From CAJXSN01 sp947492235 (GTDB lineage Bacteria > Pseudomonadota > Alphaproteobacteria > Sphingomonadales > Sphingomonadaceae): a stretch of DNA of 64,000 nt. Under the pieces are notes generated by a model. The model was not told where the DNA came from. It was given only the letters and a program-made list of their open reading frames with translations, and did no database searches. Below, in pieces: positions 33,703-41,780 of this stretch. The DNA lies in the NCBI RefSeq assembly GCF_042492175.1, contig NZ_CP170453.1, positions 1,178,001-1,242,000 of the forward strand, given 5' to 3'. Made by a program: the position numbers and the translations under genes. Position 1 is the stretch's first letter; each line of letters begins with the position of its first letter.

Positions 33703-34851
33703 CTAGCCGCGTTTGAGGAATCCGGCCAATTCTTGCGTGGCCTTTTCGCTCCGGTCCTCTTCCACCGGTTGTTCCAGCGCCCAGTCGACCGTGCGCGAGA
33801 GGCCCTCGGGCAAGTCGACTTCAGGGGTGAAGCCCAGATGCTGCTCCATCCGCGCAACGTCCGCATAATTGTGCCGGATATCGCCAGGACGGAACCGGCC
33901 GGAAATTTTGGAGCTGTTCGGGCGGCCCATCTTGGCCTCAAGCAGGGCGACCATTTCGCTGACCGTGTAGGCTTTCCCGAGACCGACATTCATCGCATCA
34001 GGGGCATCTTCGCCAAGTGTGAGAGCAGTCTGGAACGCTCGTGCAACATCTTCGACAAACACGAAATCCCGGCTTTCCTCGCCATCTTCGAAAATGTCGA
34101 TCTGGCCTTCCTGCCGCAGGATATTGGTGAAGATCGACAGGATGCCGGTGTAGGGATTTTTCAGCGATTGGCCCGGCCCGTAGACATTCTGCAGGCGCAG
34201 ACCGTGGAACCGGATACCCACGCTTTCGCAGGCGATCCGGCACATCTGCTCCTGCGCCAGTTTGGATGCGGCATAGAGCGAGCGGGGATCGGCGGGGTCG
34301 CTTTCACGCGTGGCGACCGGCACCAGCTGCGTGCCGTCGGGCGCTGCAAAGTCGAACCGGCCTGCGTCCATATCGGCCACCGTTCGCGCGGCGGGATAGA
34401 AGCGCTGCGCCTGCGCGTCGGCCTCTTCGCCTGCCTTCACATAAGCGCCCTCTCCGTAAATCGAGCGGGACGAGGCCAGCAAAAGGCATTCGGGCCGCAG
34501 TTCCGGTGTCTTGACGATTTCTTCCAGCAGGATTGCGGTGCCGGTGACATTGGTGCGGTAATACCGCTCGATCTCGTACATGGACTGGCCGGTGCCAGTC
34601 TCGGCGGCGAGATGGATCACTGCATCGGCCTTTTCGGCCAGCGCGGCGCGTAGCACGCCCGGTTCGGCAATGTCGGCCTGCACGAAGGTGACCGCGTCGT
34701 GGCCGGTGATGTCGGGATAGGTCTCGCCCTCGGCATGAACCTGTGGGCTGAGCATATCGACGATGGTCAGGTGGTGGCCGCCCTCCGCCAGCAGGCGGCG
34801 GGAAATCGCGCGACCGATAAAGCCAAGGCCGCCGGTGATGAGAATATGCAT
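33703..34851 (-). CDS. NAD-dependent epimerase/dehydratase
   Basis: 382 aa, extended SDR. GxxGxxG as ITGGLGFIGRAI, HLAAETGTG, active-site Ser in LASSRSIYGEG and Tyr-Lys in YAASKLAQEQ; GLRLQNVYGPGQSL and RDFVFVEDVARAF are typical of sugar-nucleotide epimerases. An insertion of about 50 residues after the Ser motif (residues ~135-185) is unusual. Sugar substrate unknown; located between the unknown secreted protein and Gfo/Idh gene. Confidence 0.85.
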   Translation of the reverse strand: MHILITGGLGFIGRAISRRLLAEGGHHLTIVDMLSPQVHAEGETYPDITGHDAVTFVQADIAEPGVLRAALAEKADAVIHLAAETGTGQSMYEIERYYRTNVTGTAILLEEIVKTPELRPECLLLASSRSIYGEGAYVKAGEEADAQAQRFYPAARTVADMDAGRFDFAAPDGTQLVPVATRESDPADPRSLYAASKLAQEQMCRIACESVGIRFHGLRLQNVYGPGQSLKNPYTGILSIFTNILRQEGQIDIFEDGEESRDFVFVEDVARAFQTALTLGEDAPDAMNVGLGKAYTVSEMVALLEAKMGRPNSSKISGRFRPGDIRHNYADVARMEQHLGFTPEVDLPEGLSRTVDWALEQPVEEDRSEKATQELAGFLKRG

Positions 34852-34883
34852 TGTGGGTAGTGCCCGGTTTGGATGGATTGGGA

Positions 34884-36083
34884 TTAGCTGGCGGGAGCTA
34901 TGCGGATCGTTTCGACCGCAATGTCATAGCCTTCCGCGTCGTCGACCGATTCGGCCTGCACTTCGATCCAGCCAAAGGCGCAATTGTCGGAAGGGACGGT
35001 GAAGCGCCCGGACGAGTTGCGCTCGGTCAGCTCGACGCCGGCAAATTGGGTTCTCGCACGGTTGGCGCAGCGCATGGTGACACTGGCAGGTGCTTCGGCC
35101 GTGTTCATCAGTCGGGCCTGTACTGTCATCAAATATGTGCCCGGCGCCACGGCGATCAGGCGCTGTGCCACGGTGCCGCCAGTGCGGGCCATGGCGCTGA
35201 TCCCCAGCTCGCCCAGTTGCGGATCGTAATAGCCGCCATATTCGCCTTCGCTGACGACATCCCACGCAAATGGTGGCAGGCCGCCTGACTCGGTGAAGTC
35301 GAAAGTCAGCGTTCCGCCGCTGGTCAGGCGCAGAGGCTCAGTGTCGCCCAGCTCCGCTGCCAGCGATTGCGCCGCATCCAGCTTGCCCGCCTCTGCCAGC
35401 GCAAACAGGAAAGCGCGGTCAAATCCGGGCGGCGTCTCTAGCCCAAGCCGGTGCGCGCGCGCCCGCAACTCCGCGCCATTGTCGAAGGCCGCCGGTTTGC
35501 GGACGAGCGACCACCAATATTGCCACGCCCAAGGCGGATTGTCGGCCAGCTCGGCCTCGATCGCAGGGACAGCGCCCTCGATTGCGGTCGCATCGGCCAG
35601 GCCCGGCATGATCCGGTCGCGCGCCTGCACATTGCTGCGGAATAGCTGGTCGGCGGAGCGCATCATCGGCCCCAGCTGTTCCCTGTTGCCGTAATCGAAC
35701 AGCTGCCAGAGATTGGCGAGCGTCTGGCGCTTGTCGAGCTCGCTCAGAATGGCGAACATATCCCGCGCACGGTTCGCATCACCAGTGGCTGAGGCGTCGA
35801 GCGCCAACAGGCTCAGGGCGTAATAGGCGGACGGCTCCTTTGCGAAGGCCTGCCGCGCGAGGACGCCATCTTCCGGGCGGTAAGCGCTGTCGATCTGGGT
35901 CAACTCGTCGCCGATGCGCGAGGCAAAGGATGTCTCCGCCTGCTTCTGGAAGGTCAGGCCGGGGGTCGGCCACATTTGCTCGGCGACTGACGGATTGCGC
36001 AGTTTCGTGGCGCCACCAATCGCCGCGCTCATCGCGAGCGCCGCCAGTGGCAATGCCAGCAGCCAGACAATCAGTTTGCGCAA
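34884..36083 (-). CDS. Secreted or membrane-anchored protein of unknown function in glycan locus
   Basis: 399 aa. N-terminal hydrophobic helix (LIVWLLALPLAALAMSAAIG) as anchor or signal peptide. Residues ~60-225 are alpha-helical with TPR-like spacing. The last ~140 residues look beta-rich (VAPGTYLMTVQARLMNTAE, then C in VTMRCANRA and DNCAFGW) like a carbohydrate-binding beta-sandwich. No family recognised. Directly downstream of the Wzc-type kinase by 22 bases, so likely involved in assembly or export of the polysaccharide. Confidence 0.6.
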   Translation of the reverse strand: MRKLIVWLLALPLAALAMSAAIGGATKLRNPSVAEQMWPTPGLTFQKQAETSFASRIGDELTQIDSAYRPEDGVLARQAFAKEPSAYYALSLLALDASATGDANRARDMFAILSELDKRQTLANLWQLFDYGNREQLGPMMRSADQLFRSNVQARDRIMPGLADATAIEGAVPAIEAELADNPPWAWQYWWSLVRKPAAFDNGAELRARAHRLGLETPPGFDRAFLFALAEAGKLDAAQSLAAELGDTEPLRLTSGGTLTFDFTESGGLPPFAWDVVSEGEYGGYYDPQLGELGISAMARTGGTVAQRLIAVAPGTYLMTVQARLMNTAEAPASVTMRCANRARTQFAGVELTERNSSGRFTVPSDNCAFGWIEVQAESVDDAEGYDIAVETIRIAPAS

Positions 36084-36105
36084 AGCAGACCCCTTTCGCG
36101 CCGGA

Positions 36106-38337
36106 TCAGGCTACCGCGTCGGCGCCGCGCTGGCCGTCTTTGCCATATCCATAGCCATAACCGTATCCGTAGCCATAGCCGTAGGCCGCGTCGGCCTTGT
36201 CCAGCTTGGTAACGATGCCGCCGAATATCGCGGTGCCCGGTAGGCTGATGCGGTCGAGCGCGGATTTGATCTCGCGGATACGCACGCCGCGCGCTTCGAC
36301 CATATAGACAATGCCTTCGACCGCGGAGGCGAGCAGCGGCACGTCTGCCAGACCCAGAACAGGCGGCGAATCGACGACGACGTGATCGAACTGCGCGGTC
36401 ATGGCGCTGACCAGATCGGCCATCCGGTCACCGCTGAGCAGCTCTGCCGCGTTGGGTGGCCGCTGGCCGGCAGACATCACGGAGAGGTTGGGATTGTCGC
36501 TCTGGCGGATAAGTTTCGCCAGATCGTTCTCGCCCGTCAGATAGGTCGACAGGCCGCGCTCGTTATCCATATCGAACACGCCGTGGATCGACGGGTTGCG
36601 CATGTCGGAATCGATCAGCAGCACGCGCTTGCCGGTGGTCGCCATGATCCGGGCGAGCGCGACGGCGGTGGTCGTCTTGCCTTCGTTGGGGCGGGTGCTG
36701 ATCGTCAGGAATGATTTCGGCAATCCATGCTCGGTGGCGAAGGACAGGCTGGTCATGACCGACAGATACGCTTCGAACGGAGCCGATTTCCGGTCGCGCA
36801 GCTGATCGAGAATATCGCCCTCGGCGAATTGCGGGACCGCGCCGAGGAACGGAATGCCAAGGCCGTCCGTCACATCGTCCGACGAGGTGACCGTCTGGTC
36901 CAGCTGGTTGCTGATGAAGACATAGGCGGAAGACAGCGCCAGACCGGCAATCAGGGCAAGCGCCAGATTGATCGGAATGCTGGGGCTAGAAGGCGAGGTC
37001 GGGACGCTGGCCCGGTCGACAATCGCGATATTGTTGCTGCCGACGCTGGCAACGCCGATCTCCTTGTAGCGCTGGAGCAGCGAATCATACAGCTCGCGGT
37101 TGGTGTCCACTTCGCGCTGGAAGATGTTGTACTGGATCGAATCCGCCTGCTGGGTCGTGAAGTCTCCCTTCAGCTGATTGACCCGCGCCTGCAATTCGCG
37201 CTCGCGCTGGAGCGCTTCCTGATAGGATGTGTTGCTGGACTGTCGCACCCGGCCCGCCTCGGCGGCAATCGCGGCGTCCAAAGCTGCCACTTGAGAAGTC
37301 AATGCTTCGACCGCAGGATAGGCAGGTTCGAACCGGGCGAGCAGCGCGGCGCGCTCCGATGCTGCATCGGCCCGGCGGGCGCGAAGCTGCGACAAGGTGG
37401 CATTGGTGACGTCGGCCTCATTGGCGTTGCCCGCCTGCCCGGCCACGCTCTGCGCGCGGATGCGGTCGGCCGTGGCCTCTGCCAAAGCGTCGTTAAGCGC
37501 CTGCAGATCGGCATCGACCAGCGTGCGCCTTGTGCCTGCCTCCTCTCCGGTCCCGCCCAGCGCCACGATGGATTTGTCGGTCGCGTAAGTCACCAGATTG
37601 CGCTCGGATTCTTCGAGCCTTTCGCGCAATTCTGCCAGACGCCCTTCGAGGAACTGGCGTGCCTCGGCGGTGGAATCGAAGCGGCGATCCAGTGTCGCGG
37701 CGGTGAACTGCTCGACCCAGGCATTGGCGATATTGGCCGAATAGGCCGCGTCGGGGCTGGTGAATTTGACGTCCACAAGGCTCGACCCGCGCACCGGCTC
37801 GATCGAGATATTGTCGAGCAGAATGCGTCCGGCCTGCGCCACGCGGGCACGGCGTTCTGCAGCAGCGGCATTGCCACCCGCGCCGCTAGCGCCCGCGATC
37901 TGGGCGCCGAACATTTCGTAGAAACGCGGATCGCCCGACAGGTTCAGGCTGCGCGCCACCCGTTCGGCTAAGGAATCGGATTCCAGCAGCGCATACTGCG
38001 TTTCATAGAATTCGATGCTTTGGGAATAATCCTCGGTCTCCACACCCTCGACGTTGGAGATATTGTCGGTCTTCCGGCTGATCTCGATGCGCGATTCGGC
38101 GGTGTATTCGCGGGTCATCAGCAGACTGATCACCACTCCGGCGAGCAGGCAGGCGATGATGATCGCCGCGATCATCTTCCAGCGGCGGGCGACCATCCGC
38201 CACAACGCTTCGAGATCGATCGTGCCGAAACCGTCTCCGGCATAACCGTAGTCGCCCTTTACAGGCGCACCGCTGCCATAGGGGCCTTGGTAAGGATCGG
38301 GCTGGCCCGCAGGCGGATTAGGATAGGTCGTGGCCAT
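36106..38337 (-). CDS. wzc: Wzc-type polysaccharide co-polymerase and tyrosine autokinase
   Basis: 743 aa. Wzz domain with first membrane helix near residues 55-75 and a second near 455-475; long periplasmic coiled coil between. Cytoplasmic BY-kinase domain: Walker A in RPNEGKTTTAVAL (about 545-558), Walker A' as VLLIDSDMRNPSIH, and VVVDSPPVLGLAD. The Tyr cluster at the C terminus is seven consecutive Tyr-Gly pairs (719-732). Autophosphorylation of such a tail controls polymer length with Wza and a phosphatase; no phosphatase gene is visible here. Confidence 0.92.
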   Translation of the reverse strand: MATTYPNPPAGQPDPYQGPYGSGAPVKGDYGYAGDGFGTIDLEALWRMVARRWKMIAAIIIACLLAGVVISLLMTREYTAESRIEISRKTDNISNVEGVETEDYSQSIEFYETQYALLESDSLAERVARSLNLSGDPRFYEMFGAQIAGASGAGGNAAAAERRARVAQAGRILLDNISIEPVRGSSLVDVKFTSPDAAYSANIANAWVEQFTAATLDRRFDSTAEARQFLEGRLAELRERLEESERNLVTYATDKSIVALGGTGEEAGTRRTLVDADLQALNDALAEATADRIRAQSVAGQAGNANEADVTNATLSQLRARRADAASERAALLARFEPAYPAVEALTSQVAALDAAIAAEAGRVRQSSNTSYQEALQRERELQARVNQLKGDFTTQQADSIQYNIFQREVDTNRELYDSLLQRYKEIGVASVGSNNIAIVDRASVPTSPSSPSIPINLALALIAGLALSSAYVFISNQLDQTVTSSDDVTDGLGIPFLGAVPQFAEGDILDQLRDRKSAPFEAYLSVMTSLSFATEHGLPKSFLTISTRPNEGKTTTAVALARIMATTGKRVLLIDSDMRNPSIHGVFDMDNERGLSTYLTGENDLAKLIRQSDNPNLSVMSAGQRPPNAAELLSGDRMADLVSAMTAQFDHVVVDSPPVLGLADVPLLASAVEGIVYMVEARGVRIREIKSALDRISLPGTAIFGGIVTKLDKADAAYGYGYGYGYGYGYGKDGQRGADAVA
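36142..36183 (-). repeat. wzc: Tyr-Gly hexanucleotide repeat in wzc
   Basis: Fourteen codons encoding seven Tyr-Gly pairs as a degenerate 6-base repeat (GGN-TAY type). The codons vary (TAT/TAC with GGA, GGC or GGT), which argues for selection on the protein more than recent slippage, though the array could still change length. Confidence 0.85.
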
Positions 38338-38352
38338 CGCCTCAGGTCTCGA

Positions 38353-39075
38353 TCAGCGGAACAGGATAATGAGCGGGGTGGTAAGCAGCGGCGACGCGGC
38401 AAGCACATCTTCGAACATCCGCCGCTGGGGCGAATCGCCGACAATCACGATGTCGTTGGCGAACACTTCGGGATCTTCGTAATTGCCCCGGCGGATGGCC
38501 CCCAGATTGTACAATCCCGCATAGGTCCGCCCGTCGACATCGCGGAAGATGATCACGTCATCCAGCTTGGCATATTCGCTCGTGCCTGAAGCGGTCGCAA
38601 TGGCGCGCATCAGGGTGAAGCGCCCGACCACCGGATAGATACCCGGCTCGTTGACTTGTCCGTCCACGGTGACGGTCTGGCTGATTGTCTCGACCAGATT
38701 GACGGTCACCTGCGGGTCACGCACGAAGCGCCCACGCAGCCGGCTGTCGACAAGTGCGGCCAGCTGATTGGGCGTCAGGCCTGCTGCCTCGACCGTGCCG
38801 ATCAGCGGGAAGGACAATTGCCCGCTGGCATCGATCTGGACATCGCGCTGCAAGTCCTCGACCCCGAACACCTCGATCCGCAATTTGTCGAACGGACCGA
38901 CAAGATAGGGGCGGCTGGCGGCGACCAGATCGCTGCTCTTCGGCATGGGTAGGGCATCGCCGACCACGGATGTGACGTTCGGGCTGCTGCCGACAGTCTT
39001 GTCTCCCGCACAAGCAGCGAGGGCTGCGACACCCATCAGAACCGCAATACGGCGGAAGAGAAAAAGCAAACTCAT
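38353..39075 (-). CDS. wza: Wza-type polysaccharide export lipoprotein
   Basis: 240 aa. Lipobox ALAAC with C22. Poly_export domain: YLVGPFDKLRIEVFGVEDLQ through VNLVETISQTVTVDGQV, then an SLBB-like part (PGIYPVVGRFTLMRAIATASG). Shorter than E. coli Wza (about 380 aa), as in many KpsD/Wza relatives that lack the later domains. Exports polymer across the outer membrane with the Wzc partner encoded 15 bases downstream. Confidence 0.9.
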   Translation of the reverse strand: MSLLFLFRRIAVLMGVAALAACAGDKTVGSSPNVTSVVGDALPMPKSSDLVAASRPYLVGPFDKLRIEVFGVEDLQRDVQIDASGQLSFPLIGTVEAAGLTPNQLAALVDSRLRGRFVRDPQVTVNLVETISQTVTVDGQVNEPGIYPVVGRFTLMRAIATASGTSEYAKLDDVIIFRDVDGRTYAGLYNLGAIRRGNYEDPEVFANDIVIVGDSPQRRMFEDVLAASPLLTTPLIILFR

Positions 39076-39103
39076 AAAAGCGACCCGAATACCGAAAGAC
39101 GGC

Positions 39104-39119
39104 CCCTTGCATGCAAGGG
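39104..39119. promoter_or_regulatory. Perfect 16-bp palindrome in the wza leader
   Basis: CCCTTGCATGCAAGGG lies 29-44 bases upstream of the wza ATG. A loop-free palindrome suits a dimeric DNA-binding protein better than an RNA hairpin. The 136 bases between wza and the upstream ligase gene are the longest gap inside the glycan locus, so a promoter here is likely. Confidence 0.4.
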
Positions 39120-39211
39120 AGCCGGACCTAAGACTTCGTCCTTAATGGGCGGCGGCGTTTATGGCAACGCGCGAGAGGCCAGTGTTTGCCCCGTGTTCGC
39201 GCGATGCGTTG

Positions 39212-40675
39212 CTAGGACCTCTTCTCGCCGGATGCGAAAACGGCGACAATTACCGCCAACAGCGCCATCATGATCGGCGTCCGCAGCGGATAGTCGACCG
39301 CGCTGGCCAGCACGAGTTGCATGACGAAAAGGACCGCGAGGCGCTTGGTCGCGGCATCCGACATCCGGAAGCCGAGCGATCCCCCGGCTTGGGGGTAAGG
39401 GTTCGTGCTGGTCCGGAATGCCGCCAGCCCGCGCACGATCATCCACACCGCCAATGCACCGGCGATCAGCACCGCCGGGATGCCTCCTTCGATGACCCAT
39501 TGCAGGAGATCGTTATGCGCCTCGTTGAAATATTTGGGCTGGAGCATCTCGACCGGCTCGTAAGCACGGAATGCGAATTCAAAGCTCCCGAAACCGGAAC
39601 CCCACGGCAGCATGGCGCGGGCCATTTCGATCAGGACCGGCAGCACGCGGCCGCGGTTTTCCTGCAATGGATCGCCTTCGATCAGCCGGTCGAGGGCCTG
39701 AGTCTGCTGGGTGGCGAAAATCACGCCCAGAATCAGCACCAGCCCGGCAACATAGCCTGCAGGCACAAGATATTTGCGCCACTGTGTGCCCAATTGCGCG
39801 CCGCCTGATTTCGATTTGGACTTGGACCGGCTGCTGCCTTCTCCGCGTAGCAAAGCGGAATCCTTCACGAAGAGGAAGGACGCGATCACCGATACGCCGG
39901 TGATGACAAGGCCCGCACGCGAGGCGGCAATGAAACCGTGCAGGAACAGGATGACCGTAAATCCGGCGATTACGGCAAGTTTCAGAGCCAGCCACGGGCT
40001 GCGGCGGGTCAGTGTCCCGAAATACCACGCCAACCCCAGCAGCATCATGCCGCCCATCACCGCATTGTGGTTGCGATTGGCAAACAGGCCCACGGGAAAA
40101 CCGCCGCTGCTGATGCGGTAGAGGTGCAGACTGTCGCCGGACGGCAGGGCATATTGCACGAAACCATAGAGAATGCTCAGCAGCGACAATGCGCCCACCA
40201 GCAGCATTGTGCGCGCGCGGTTGCGATTGTCCTGCACCGCGATCAGCAGCAGGACGGCAGCCGGGATGGTCAGCGAGAACAGCGCATTCAAAGTCCCCTC
40301 GACCGACAGGGTCATGGGACGCGCAAACGGTTCTATTCCGGCCAGTTCTTGCAGGCGAGCATAGGGTTCGCGCCCGGGCAGAGCAGCCCACCAGTCGAAC
40401 GGGATCGGCACCAGCTGAAGCCCCATCCACAGCGCGAGCAGGGCCAGAAGCCCCAGCGGCACGGCAAACTCGCGCAATTGCTCGATCCGCGCGACCGACA
40501 GCGCATACGCTCCAGCGAGGACAGCAAGCGGGCGCAGCAGGATCAGGTGAATCTCGTCCTCGCGCGATGCTCCGCCGAGAAGGAATACGGCAACCAGAAA
40601 CGCCGCGAGCACCAAGAAGCGCCGCCGTGCGATTGCCGTCTGGGTGGTCAGAACAGGAAGGTTGCGAGAAGCCAT
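39212..40675 (-). CDS. O-antigen ligase/Wzy-family membrane protein
   Basis: 487 aa, about 11-12 membrane helices. Wzy_C/O-antigen ligase signatures: GLFANRNHNAVMGGMMLLG (cut across a helix), GFIAASRAGLVIT, and a large periplasmic loop containing GSGFGSFEFAFRAYEP and EAHNDLLQWVIEGG. May polymerise or ligate the glycan; a second Wzy-like protein is encoded at 24405-25691, and which does which is undecided. Confidence 0.82.
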   Translation of the reverse strand: MASRNLPVLTTQTAIARRRFLVLAAFLVAVFLLGGASREDEIHLILLRPLAVLAGAYALSVARIEQLREFAVPLGLLALLALWMGLQLVPIPFDWWAALPGREPYARLQELAGIEPFARPMTLSVEGTLNALFSLTIPAAVLLLIAVQDNRNRARTMLLVGALSLLSILYGFVQYALPSGDSLHLYRISSGGFPVGLFANRNHNAVMGGMMLLGLAWYFGTLTRRSPWLALKLAVIAGFTVILFLHGFIAASRAGLVITGVSVIASFLFVKDSALLRGEGSSRSKSKSKSGGAQLGTQWRKYLVPAGYVAGLVLILGVIFATQQTQALDRLIEGDPLQENRGRVLPVLIEMARAMLPWGSGFGSFEFAFRAYEPVEMLQPKYFNEAHNDLLQWVIEGGIPAVLIAGALAVWMIVRGLAAFRTSTNPYPQAGGSLGFRMSDAATKRLAVLFVMQLVLASAVDYPLRTPIMMALLAVIVAVFASGEKRS

Positions 40676-40708
40676 TGTGATCTTTGCGACATTACCCTGC
40701 GAGGCCGG

Positions 40709-41767
40709 TTAGCCAAGCAGATCCCACTGCATGGGCGTGCCGCGAGTGACATCGCGGTTGACCCGTTTGCCGATCAGGAGATCGAAGAATTTTGGCGGCA
40801 TGCCGTAGCCGGGGCGGATCGCCCGCAGGTTCTCCTCGGTCAGAGTGTCCCCCGCCTTCATGTCCTGCGCGATATAGAGCGAACGGCGAAATGCCTTGCT
40901 GGCCTCCTCGGCCTTCGATCCGCCATAACTGACTTTGCCGAGCGACTGCCACGCGCGCTCTGTTTCATCGCGCAGGGATTGCAGCTCGGCCGGTTCCAGC
41001 GAGAATGCGCTGTCCACGCCGCCATCGGCCCGTGCAAGAGTGAAATGCTTTTCCACGAGCACAGCGCCCAGCGTTACGGCAGCGGCAGGCACACCCACGC
41101 CCATCGTGTGGTCCGAGAGCCCGATCAGACACCCAGTCGCCTCGGCCAGATTGGGGATGGTGCGGATATTGGTGTTGTCGGGAGTGGCGGGATAGGTGCT
41201 GGTGCATTTCAGCACGACCAGCTGATCGTTGCCTTCCTCTTTGGCCGCGGCAATCGCCTCGCCGATCTCCTCCAGCGTCGCCATCCCGGTGGAAATAATC
41301 ATCGGCTTGCCGGTGCGCGCAACTTTGCGGATCAGCGGCAGGTCGGTCATTTCGAAGCTGGCGATCTTGTAAGCCGGAACGTTGAGCGTCTCCAGAAAGT
41401 CCACCGCGCTCGCATCGAAGGGCGAGCTGAAGCAATGGATGCCCAGCGAGCGGGCGTGCTCCATCAGCGGCCCGTGCCAGTCCCACGGGGTGTGCGCCTC
41501 GTCATACAGATCATAGAGCTGACGGCCCGCCCACAGGCTCTTCTCGTCCTCGATCACGAAGCCAGGGCCGTCGTAATCCAGCGTCATCGTGTCGGCGGTG
41601 TAGGTCTGCAGCTTGACCGCATCTGCGCCGTTTTCCGCCGCAGACGTGACGATCTCCATCGCCCGGTCGAGCGAGTTGTTATGGTTCCCGCTCATCTCGG
41701 CGATGATGTAGGGACGCGCGCCGGGGCCGATTTCGCGACCGGCGATAGAGATGGAAGCAGCGGTCAT
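40709..41767 (-). CDS. pseI: Pseudaminic acid synthase
   Basis: 352 aa from ATG 41767 (MTAASISIAGREIG). NeuB-type TIM barrel: YIIAEMSGNHNNSLDRA, AVKLQTYTADTMTLD, HCFSSPFDASAVDFLE, IGLSDHTMGVGVP, VEKHFTLARADGGVDSAFSL, then a C-terminal SAF/antifreeze-like domain (RRSLYIAQDMKAGDTL). Condenses 6-deoxy-AltdiNAc with phosphoenolpyruvate. The AEMSGNHN and GVDSAFS versions favour PseI over NeuB. Fourteen bases after the pseG-pseH gene. Confidence 0.92.
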   Translation of the reverse strand: MTAASISIAGREIGPGARPYIIAEMSGNHNNSLDRAMEIVTSAAENGADAVKLQTYTADTMTLDYDGPGFVIEDEKSLWAGRQLYDLYDEAHTPWDWHGPLMEHARSLGIHCFSSPFDASAVDFLETLNVPAYKIASFEMTDLPLIRKVARTGKPMIISTGMATLEEIGEAIAAAKEEGNDQLVVLKCTSTYPATPDNTNIRTIPNLAEATGCLIGLSDHTMGVGVPAAAVTLGAVLVEKHFTLARADGGVDSAFSLEPAELQSLRDETERAWQSLGKVSYGGSKAEEASKAFRRSLYIAQDMKAGDTLTEENLRAIRPGYGMPPKFFDLLIGKRVNRDVTRGTPMQWDLLG

Positions 41768-41780
41768 TGGCCCAGAGTTT

